DNA of 20,846 nucleotides, from the NCBI GenBank assembly GCA_027024125.1, contig JALVSV010000040.1, positions 1 to 20,846 on the forward strand, read 5' to 3'. Source of the DNA: Methylothermaceae bacterium (GTDB lineage: Bacteria; Pseudomonadota; Gammaproteobacteria; Methylococcales; Methylothermaceae). The notes below the pieces were generated by a model. That model did no database searches. It was not told the origin of the DNA and saw nothing but the letters and a program-made list of their open reading frames with translations. This document shows, one piece after another, positions 14,954 through 20,846 of this stretch (within the stretch, counting starts at the first letter, position 1; every line of letters starts with the position of its first letter). Position numbers and translations under genes: made by a program.

Positions 14954-16624
14954 ATGCCTCTCGAAACCATCCAGTTTCATTCCCGCACTATCGGGACAGG
15001 CCAGGATGTCACCGAGACCGGGAGAACCCCGCTACAACGCTTTCGAAAATTTTTTTCCCGTAGAGATCAGGTCGCAGTCTACAATCCCTCCCGTCACACC
15101 CACATCGCCAGTGGCGTCACCAGGAGAGCGCTGACCGGGCTGAAACAACTTTCACCCCGTGATGGCGCTTTCTCCAACCATTCGGTGACTGAAACCGCAT
15201 CCAGGCTTCTCAAGGCCGCAGGTATCGACACCGATGGCATCAACGACCCGGCCCATTTGCATTTCCTTTCCATGAAAACCCTTGCCAATCCCGCCTGGGC
15301 CAAGGAAATCGCCGGCCTCACGCGTTCAGGTATCAATCCAATCGTGGTCGAACGCATCGCAACACTCGCCGAAACCAGTCCCCGCCTGGCCGTCAAGCTG
15401 ACCGAACTGGCGACCCAGGAAAAAGCAGGCAATGTTCCTCCCGGAGCCAGCGATTACATGACCAAGGTGGCAATAAACGACCCCTACATGGCCGATCTTG
15501 CCTCCGGACGCGATCCTGCACGGTTCCCAAACCGAGAACAATTAGGATTCGAACCAAAGTTTCACTTCCAGCTGGACAGCAAAACCTATAATGAAGTCAA
15601 AGAACACCTGCAATACCTTCAGAGCAAAAGTATCTTCCAACGGATGAAGATGGATGATGAAGCCGAGACCATCCATTCCGGCTATACCTATCAGGCCTTT
15701 GAACAAATCTTACGCGGTCTGCCCCGAGACCAGGGAGAAAAAGCCGCCCATATCAGAACAGCCTTCCATAAGGCCGCAGGAATCAGCGTCTTTAGCAAAG
15801 ACAAGGGGCTCATCCTGGAAAAGGCCTTCGGCGATCCCCGGTGGTCAGCCCACCGCCAAGATACGCGTTTCCAGACAGTTTCAGGCATGTACACCGACCA
15901 TGCATGGCATGACTATGTCCCCTTCGATAGATGTTTTTTCAACGCCCAGCCCAAAGCCTTCCAGGCCAGCCTTGATAAGGCACCCGATACGCAAACCCGG
16001 ATCGCCCGGCTGCTCGAGAACGTACGTGGTTTTGCGATCAGTGAAAATCACTCCGAAATCGATGCAAAACAATTCCTGGCCACCCAGCTGGATACCCTCA
16101 AGAATCAGGGAGTTCGAGTAATCGCCATCGAGCATTTCAAGCACTCTGTTTTTTCTGACCTGCTTGATGGCTATTTCAGCTCGGGTGGGGAAGATGATAT
16201 GTCTGCTGAACTGCAGGCTGCCCTCCGAGGAGCAGACAGAAATCCCAAGGCTCAGGCATATTTCATGGAAATCGTCAAGAAAGCAAAAGAGTCAGGGCTG
16301 CGGATCGTCTGTGCCGATACGGAAAATCTGCGGTCTTCAAGGGATGAGGTTCATGGCTCCGAACTCAGGGTCGCATCCATGAACCACTTCGCTGAAAGCG
16401 CCATCAGGAATTCTCTTCGACCTGGCGAAAAATTCGTGATTCTTGCAGGCAGTGCGCACAACAACACGCATCGGGGTCTGGTCGACGGCGTGCCTGGTTT
16501 TTCCCAACTGTTCATGATCCCCGCTGTCAAAATCGAATCCCAGGGCGACGGCGGGTTCAAGATGAAACCGGACCTTGAAGACAGGCACAAGCGTAGCCCG
16601 GCGACTCCCGAACATCCCAGATGA
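14954..16624 (+). CDS. Candidate type III effector with TIKI/ChaN-like domain
   Basis: 556 residues, no signal peptide or membrane helix. The first third (1-200) is Ser/Thr/Arg-rich with no recognised family, as expected of a secreted effector with an N-terminal signal and chaperone-binding zone. The C-terminal part (about 355-530) shows the motif order of the TIKI superfamily (Tiki, TraB, ChaN, EreA and the Pasteurella toxin domain): SENHSEIDAKQFL with Glu364 and His366, IAIEHF with Glu393 and His394, VCADTE with Asp455, and LAGSAHNNT with His502. In that superfamily these residues form a hydrolase active site. A CesT-type chaperone gene starts 26 nt downstream. The ATG at 14954 follows TCAGGAA. 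Function by motif, not by proof: metal-dependent hydrolase is likely, target unknown. Confidence 0.7.
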   Translation: MPLETIQFHSRTIGTGQDVTETGRTPLQRFRKFFSRRDQVAVYNPSRHTHIASGVTRRALTGLKQLSPRDGAFSNHSVTETASRLLKAAGIDTDGINDPAHLHFLSMKTLANPAWAKEIAGLTRSGINPIVVERIATLAETSPRLAVKLTELATQEKAGNVPPGASDYMTKVAINDPYMADLASGRDPARFPNREQLGFEPKFHFQLDSKTYNEVKEHLQYLQSKSIFQRMKMDDEAETIHSGYTYQAFEQILRGLPRDQGEKAAHIRTAFHKAAGISVFSKDKGLILEKAFGDPRWSAHRQDTRFQTVSGMYTDHAWHDYVPFDRCFFNAQPKAFQASLDKAPDTQTRIARLLENVRGFAISENHSEIDAKQFLATQLDTLKNQGVRVIAIEHFKHSVFSDLLDGYFSSGGEDDMSAELQAALRGADRNPKAQAYFMEIVKKAKESGLRIVCADTENLRSSRDEVHGSELRVASMNHFAESAIRNSLRPGEKFVILAGSAHNNTHRGLVDGVPGFSQLFMIPAVKIESQGDGGFKMKPDLEDRHKRSPATPEHPR

Positions 16625-16650
16625 AGACACCGACAAATTAGGGAAAAGCG

Positions 16651-17115
16651 ATGTCACCCAGAGACAAAGTCAATGCCTGGCTGCGTGAACTCACGCCATC
16701 CGGCAGCTCCCTGTTCGCCTTGGACGAACATGGCCTGTGCCTGCTTGCCGATGAGCAGGAAACCGTCCTGGCAATCCAGATCCCGGAAAACAGTACAGAG
16801 GTTTATCTGCACAGCAAGATTGCCCCACCTCCGCAAGAAAACTCCGGTGACCTGCTGTCAGACCTGCTCAAGGCCAACTATCTGTGCCTGGAAACCCGCG
16901 GCACGACCCTTGCCATGGATCAAGATGGCAACATCGTGCTTTGTTATACCGTACCAGTAGAGGGGCTGGATTTTACCGGCTTCGGCAATCTGCTCGGGGA
17001 GTTTCTGGAAACCCGGGATCACTGGGTCCAGCGACTTTCCCAGCCTCCATCAGGAAAGAGGGATAAACCAACAAATACCGAAGTCCTCATCTCTGCAACG
17101 GATATTCGCGTCTAG
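16651..17115 (+). CDS. CesT-family type III secretion chaperone
   Basis: Small acidic protein, 154 residues, with the class I chaperone plan: an N-terminal helix; strands LCLLADEQETVLAIQI and EVYLHSKI; a helix LLSDLLKANYLCLETRG; strands TLAMDQDGNIVLCYTV; and a C-terminal helix (FGNLLGEFLETRDHW). This matches the CesT/Tir-chaperone family in length and order. It follows the TIKI-like effector, its likely client. The ATG at 16651 follows AGGGAAA. The stop codon lies inside the 10-bp target duplication of mobile copy 3 (17108-17117). Confidence 0.8.
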   Translation: MSPRDKVNAWLRELTPSGSSLFALDEHGLCLLADEQETVLAIQIPENSTEVYLHSKIAPPPQENSGDLLSDLLKANYLCLETRGTTLAMDQDGNIVLCYTVPVEGLDFTGFGNLLGEFLETRDHWVQRLSQPPSGKRDKPTNTEVLISATDIRV

Positions 17116-17475
17116 GACAGGACCACGTCATCTAAACACGTAAAGGATTGATTGGAGGGGCAGGTGGTCTGCTTCGAAAGCCTCGCCGGCAGGGAGGCCG
17201 GCGTGGAGCCTACAGGGGCGAGCCGGACCGAAAGTCCGGTGGACTTTCGCAACCGGGCGAGCGCCCAAACAGGGAAGTTTGGGCAGGGCTTTCTTGCGCA
17301 GCAGGACTGCACAGCAAGAAAGTATTCACGGCGTTTTTCGAAGCAGACCACCTGCCCCGGGACCGAATAGATGATGGGGCCCTGGCGTCTAGGAGGACGC
17401 GGTTGATTACCATATGACAGAAGCTTTCCCCCAATTCGTCACCCATTGGCAAACACACCCATGCCGAGGTATTCC
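17116..17475. other. Spacer between chaperone genes, filled by a mobile element
   Basis: 360 bp. Nearly all is the 267-bp element at 17118-17384 plus its right target duplication. The remaining 81 bp up to the next start are the original junction of the cluster. Frames that span the element are rejected. A short GCGTC/GACGC hairpin with loop TAGGAG is formed by the target site itself. Confidence 0.7.
17118..17384 (+). mobile_element. Miniature inverted-repeat element, full-length (copy 3)
   Basis: 267 bp. The outer ends CAGGACCACGTCATCTA and (inverted) CAGGGCCCCATCATCTA agree at 14 of 17 positions. The perfect 23-nt subterminal arms are at 17157-17179 and 17336-17358. Inside are hairpins at 17184-17203 (7-bp stem), 17229-17249 (9-bp stem; alternative 17223-17239), 17263-17284 (8-bp stem) and 17289-17322 (9-bp stem with an inner 4-bp hairpin). 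It is flanked by an exact 10-bp duplication, GCGTCTAGGA at 17108-17117 and 17385-17394. It has no transposase, so it is non-autonomous. Ends beginning CAGGG and duplications of about 8-10 bp recall the ISAs1 group, which is an inference. Confidence 0.93.
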
Positions 17476-17901
17476 ATGACTCAATCCATACCGTTTGGGA
17501 CAAACGCTGCAACCCTCGAAAAGGGGCAGGAATTGACCTTGAAAACCGCAGATGACCAGAAAGCGATCCACGTTATCCACAACGAGATAGAAGGAACCTG
17601 GGTACTGGCCGTTTCGGACCAGGGAGAACAGCTGAGCGAAACACAATCCAGTGCGCGACAGGAGGTTCTGCTGCGGATGACCCACGATTCGCACTTGGGC
17701 AATGCCATCATTGCCTCCCTCGACCCGGCAGGTCATATGACGGTGGCGATTGTGGATTCCTCTCCGCCCGGGGATTCGGCTGAATCCAAGCTTTGTGTCG
17801 AGACCCTGATACGAATCCTCGATCAGTCCGGCTCAATCCACCCGGCAGCTGCGCCTGAACCGGACCGACCGGCACTCCAGCAAGGTATCATCAAGGTTTG
17901 A
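17476..17901 (+). CDS. Small acidic protein, possible type III chaperone
   Basis: 141 residues from the ATG at 17476, chosen for the CGAGGT 6 nt upstream; an in-frame ATG at 17461 and TTG at 17446 are weaker. The middle alternates strands and helix in a chaperone-like way (AIHVIHNEIEGTWVLAVSD, a helix SSARQEVLLRMTHD, strand HMTVAIVD, and helix LCVETLIRILDQ), then a Pro/Ala tail. The match to CesT is weak. The position between a chaperone and another chaperone-like gene, with a small acidic product, is the main support. The client would be the downstream lipase or an unseen effector. Confidence 0.55.
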   Translation: MTQSIPFGTNAATLEKGQELTLKTADDQKAIHVIHNEIEGTWVLAVSDQGEQLSETQSSARQEVLLRMTHDSHLGNAIIASLDPAGHMTVAIVDSSPPGDSAESKLCVETLIRILDQSGSIHPAAAPEPDRPALQQGIIKV

Positions 17902-17912
17902 GGTATAGGGCC

Positions 17913-18350
17913 ATGACACAAGCAGGCAGCAGCAAATTTGGACAACTGATTGAAAATCTCAACCTGAAATTACAATCGCCGACGGTTTGTGATCTTCTGT
18001 GGGAAGGTGATCTACCGACCCGGATACACCTCCACCCCGATCAGAAAAAAGTAGTCATCCAGTGCTTCGTTCATGATCTTTCTTTTCTGACCGGACTTTT
18101 GAGACAACAAGTCATCGATACAGCTTTGAGAATCAATTACCTGGGATTGAGGGGGCGGCATTTTTCCATAGGCCTCGATTCAAGAGATTTCTTGACGGTG
18201 ACATCCACCCGGAGCTTGTCGGAACTCGATCCAGAATCCCTGATCGAATCGCTTTCCTTTCTCACCGACCAGGCACACCGGATCCGTGATCTCATACAAC
18301 ATGTAACCTTGCAAAATGCAGCGATTGTCTTCCCCCAGACAGCAGAATAA
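17913..18350 (+). CDS. CesT-like type III chaperone, probably for the patatin effector
   Basis: 145 residues from the ATG at 17913. The upstream gene's stop ends at 17901 and overlaps its GAGG ribosome site, so the two are closely linked. Seen: an N-terminal helix (FGQLIENLNLKL); strands around CDLLWEG, TRIHLHPDQKKVVIQCFV; helix LRQQVIDTALRINYL; strands HFSIGLDSRDFLTVT; and a C-terminal helix pair (PESLIESLSFL, DQAHRIRDLIQ). This follows the class I chaperone fold. It sits 15 nt before the ExoU-like gene; in Pseudomonas, spcU chaperones exoU as an adjacent gene. Confidence 0.62.
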   Translation: MTQAGSSKFGQLIENLNLKLQSPTVCDLLWEGDLPTRIHLHPDQKKVVIQCFVHDLSFLTGLLRQQVIDTALRINYLGLRGRHFSIGLDSRDFLTVTSTRSLSELDPESLIESLSFLTDQAHRIRDLIQHVTLQNAAIVFPQTAE

Positions 18351-18365
18351 TTCAAGGAGTCTGTG

Positions 18366-20060
18366 ATGCCAAACATCGATCCAACCACCGGTCATTCCCA
18401 AGTCACTTGGCAGGATCTGAGCAACGAAGCCAGCAAGAGTTCATGGTGGAATCTCTTTTCGAGCGGCCCATCATGGTCCCTTTCCGAGGTCCGGCAGTCC
18501 TTCGAATCCCATTTCACCCAGAATTTCAGCCGTATCGCCGAGACAGTCCCCATCGAGCAGATGCCAGCCTTTGTGGAGACATCGGGAAAATTGTTTTCTG
18601 AAATTGCACAGGCAGCCTTTGAGCCCTCGAACGGTATCACAATAGACAGATCCAGGCTCCGGAAAATCATCAAACAGGCCAACGAACTGGCTGACAAATC
18701 CTTGAAACCTTTCATGGAACAGGGAGTGAAACTCCCATCCAGTACGGCCACGTCAGACTCCAGACCCCAGATTGTCAAGACGGAAGGGGGTAAATTCAAC
18801 CTCATCAGGAAAGCCCCCCTGTTGGAAAATCTGGTACTTCGCGGCGGAGGCGCCAAAGGGATAGGCTATGGCCCTTCTCTGGCAGGTCTGAGTGAGCACG
18901 GCCTGCTGGATAATCTCAAACATATCGTCGGCACTTCCGCTGGCGCCTTGACCGCCGTCGGGCTGGCCTCCGGCCTGAATGCGGAGAAATTCGCCAGGGT
19001 GGCAGATTCGATCGACCCCGCAACATTCAAGCACACACCCTCCAACCTCGCCACCCTTTATCCCGGTATCGATTTCGGAGTGATTGGATACAAAGCGGGC
19101 AACGCATTACAGACTCTCGATCAGATTTCAGCCAGGTCTGTTTCGGAGACCTTGACACAACAATGGAACACCGAGGCATTCCAGAAGAATTTACTCAAGG
19201 TCAAGGAGAAGTTCGGCGAAGAAGGGGTCATCCGTCTTGCCGAATTGCGCTTTCAAGACTTCAAAACCGACCGAAGCAAACAAATGGTGACTTTCAAAGA
19301 CCTGGCAATGCTGCACGAACTCGATCCCGGACGATTCAAACTGTTGACCCTGACCGGCTGGGACAACGATCAGAAAAAAACCGTCTATTTCAATTCAGAT
19401 ACCACGCCCGATATGCCGGTCGCGGTGGCGGGAAGGATCTCAATGAGCATCCCGAAATTTTTCAAAGCGGTCAAATTCGACCCAGGCGATGGTGAAGGAA
19501 GGCGGACCTTCGTCGACGGCGGCGTCGGCAGCAACCTTCCGAGCGAGGCGGTTCGCGGGATCGAACACGAGGAAACCCGCGCAAAGACCCTGTTGATGAC
19601 CTTCGACGAACAGGGCAAGGCATTTACCATCCTGCATGCCCCACCACATGAACGCGATGCCCTGGACACTCCCAATTGGCTTGCAAAGCAACTTGCGGGC
19701 AATCGCCACTACGATGAAACGGTCCTGGCTGACCGGGAAAAGGCCCATGCCGCCGGACCCAATACCTTCGTCGTGTTTCATGGCGATATCGGAACGCTTT
19801 CTCTCGACACCTCACCTGGTGAAAAAGCCGCGGCCAGGATCAGCGCGCATCTGGAAACGATCAACTACATCGCGGCCCGTCAGCACCAGGCCTATGCCAT
19901 GGAATTCGATAGCGTGGAAGACGCCTTTGCCAGCCTTACGGACATGGAAAGACAAAGCCTGTTACAGGCGGACCGTCCACAGAATGAGCTGGAAGCCAGA
20001 CTCTACGACCTAGCCCGGATATTTCACCAGTCGGATTCGGGATTTCCCATAATTAACTGA
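18366..20060 (+). CDS. Patatin-like phospholipase, ExoU-like effector candidate
   Basis: 564 residues, no export signal peptide. The patatin domain begins near 155: oxyanion loop RGGGAKG at 159-165, nucleophile motif GTSAG with Ser191, SIPKFFKAV near 361-369, and the catalytic Asp384 in VDGG. The N-terminal 150 residues are not patatin and are predicted helical; in ExoU this region holds the secretion signal and chaperone-binding site. The C-terminus after 400 (helical, AARISAHLETINYIAARQHQ) could localise the enzyme. AAGGAG 6 nt upstream supports the ATG at 18366; the GTG at 18363 is in frame but too close. The domain and its dyad are firm; secretion is inferred from context. Confidence 0.82.
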   Translation: MPNIDPTTGHSQVTWQDLSNEASKSSWWNLFSSGPSWSLSEVRQSFESHFTQNFSRIAETVPIEQMPAFVETSGKLFSEIAQAAFEPSNGITIDRSRLRKIIKQANELADKSLKPFMEQGVKLPSSTATSDSRPQIVKTEGGKFNLIRKAPLLENLVLRGGGAKGIGYGPSLAGLSEHGLLDNLKHIVGTSAGALTAVGLASGLNAEKFARVADSIDPATFKHTPSNLATLYPGIDFGVIGYKAGNALQTLDQISARSVSETLTQQWNTEAFQKNLLKVKEKFGEEGVIRLAELRFQDFKTDRSKQMVTFKDLAMLHELDPGRFKLLTLTGWDNDQKKTVYFNSDTTPDMPVAVAGRISMSIPKFFKAVKFDPGDGEGRRTFVDGGVGSNLPSEAVRGIEHEETRAKTLLMTFDEQGKAFTILHAPPHERDALDTPNWLAKQLAGNRHYDETVLADREKAHAAGPNTFVVFHGDIGTLSLDTSPGEKAAARISAHLETINYIAARQHQAYAMEFDSVEDAFASLTDMERQSLLQADRPQNELEARLYDLARIFHQSDSGFPIIN

Positions 20061-20288
20061 TTTTTGTACATAAATGCTTGGTTTTAATGATTTCCACGAA
20101 ATCCAATTTGGATTCAGCCCGAATCCTATCCCGGCCCTGGCTTGTCCACGCACGCCTGGGCTTGGGCTTCCTTCAAGCCATAGCTACGGCTATGCCTTTC
20201 AGTCCAGCCCGGCGCCCAGCCGCACCTGTACTGCGCCATCATCCGGGATACTGGTGAAATATCCGGGCTAGCGTTGGAGGCGTCACGG
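20061..20288. other. Structured spacer between convergent genes
   Basis: 228 bp between the patatin gene and sctL. It contains hairpins GGATTC/GAATCC (20110-20115/20121-20126) and CATAGC-TACG-GCTATG, and two near-identical pieces ATCCGGGATA and ATATCCGGGC. The look is that of a dispersed repeat, but only one copy is in view. No T-run terminator is clear. Frames across it are rejected as coding. Confidence 0.45.
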
Positions 20289-20846
20289 TCAGCTGCTGGA
20301 TGAACCTTCGATCCTTTTATGCAGTGCCTTCTCCAGTGCCTGCAACTGGGACTCGAGGCTGGCTTCCACCACGCCCAGTTCGCTCTCCAGAATACAGGCC
20401 CCCGGTTGCAACCGATGGTCCCCCACCACATCCAGAAACCCTATCCCGGGATGATCTGCCAGCAGTCGCTTCACCTCCCTCTTGGCTGCCTCCACCAGGG
20501 AGGGAGCCAGGCGAAGCGTTACCCGTTTCTGCTCCCTGACCACCGCCAGGGACTGCCGCACCAGACGCAAGGTCAATTCCGGCTCGTCGAACTCTCCCAG
20601 AATATGACGCACCGCACTGGTCACCACACCGGCCATTTGCCGTTCCACCGAGGCGATATAATCGATATTGTCGGCCACCAGGGACATCATCTGTTCCGCC
20701 TGTTCCAACCGTGCTTCCCTTAGACCGGTTTCATAGCCACGGCGTTTTTCCTCCTCCGCCTCGGCCAAGGCCCGTGCCCGGATCCGTTCGGCCTCCTTGT
20801 GGGCCATTTTGATCAATGCTGCGGCATCTGCGAATTCCTGATATTC
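20289..20846 (-). CDS. sctL: Type III secretion stator protein SctL (5' end beyond window)
   Basis: HrpE/YscL-family cytoplasmic protein that links the export ATPase to the apparatus base. The frame stays open from the stop at 20289 to the right edge, so 185 codons are visible and the start is missing. Seen: helical N-terminal residues EYQEFADAAALIKMAHKEAE and a charged coiled coil EAEEEKRRGYETGLREA; the C-terminal domain has VTLRLAPSL, HPGIGFLDVVGDHRLQPGACIL and ESELGVVEASLESQLQALEKAL. The last motif separates SctL from flagellar FliH, though FliH-like function cannot be fully excluded. It converges with the patatin gene and shows that the island encodes apparatus parts as well as candidate effectors. 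Confidence 0.86.
   Translation of the reverse strand, partial: EYQEFADAAALIKMAHKEAERIRARALAEAEEEKRRGYETGLREARLEQAEQMMSLVADNIDYIASVERQMAGVVTSAVRHILGEFDEPELTLRLVRQSLAVVREQKRVTLRLAPSLVEAAKREVKRLLADHPGIGFLDVVGDHRLQPGACILESELGVVEASLESQLQALEKALHKRIEGSSSS

Noticed and set aside
5164..17394. Dispersed repeats as a CRISPR array
   Set aside because: Copies are far apart, 164-267 bp long, have target duplications and no regular spacers.

Overview
The window looks like a chromosomal segment of a free-living gammaproteobacterium with moderately high GC. The pointers are an apbC-dcd pair with the 188-residue dCTP deaminase type, an NsrR-type Rrf2 regulator, an AqpZ aquaporin, an NfeD/slipin pair and a ferritin/DUF6494-like cluster. 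A methanotroph-like or chemolithotroph-like lineage would fit, but the sequence does not prove it.

Layout. (1) 1-5076: a voltage-gated K+ channel gene runs off the left edge (minus strand). Divergent from it is a tight cluster, apbC/mrp (Fe-S carrier ATPase), dcd, a short-chain dehydrogenase and an isopropylmalate/citramalate-synthase-like enzyme, with gaps or overlaps of a few bases. (2) 5185-7915: aqpZ (minus) and glgC (plus), divergent and separated by about 800 bp that holds two copies of a mobile repeat. (3) 7991-10130: a GDSL lipoprotein esterase (minus), another mobile repeat, then a ferritin-like gene, a three-helix membrane protein and a DUF6494-like small protein, closed by a strong hairpin. 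(4) 10168-12062: a truncated haemoglobin and a ferredoxin/flavin NAD(P)H reductase, transcribed away from nsrR. A 23-bp NsrR-type operator lies between them, so this looks like a split flavohaemoglobin for nitric oxide removal. (5) 12125-14845: NfeD membrane protease, slipin and dtd, with a run of stem-loops between nfeD and the slipin gene. (6) 14954-20846: a type III secretion island with a TIKI/ChaN-like effector candidate, a CesT-family chaperone, two more chaperone-like proteins, a patatin/ExoU-like phospholipase effector candidate, and on the opposite strand the stator gene sctL running off the right edge.

The most unusual findings are these. First, the island pairs candidate secreted enzymes with dedicated chaperones beside an apparatus gene. 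Second, there is a miniature inverted-repeat element in four copies (two of 267 bp, two internally deleted of about 165 bp). It has ends starting CAGG, subterminal 23-nt inverted repeats, a chain of internal hairpins, and 10-bp target duplications that can be read directly at three copies. One copy sits exactly at the stop codon of the first type III chaperone gene, so it inserted inside the island.
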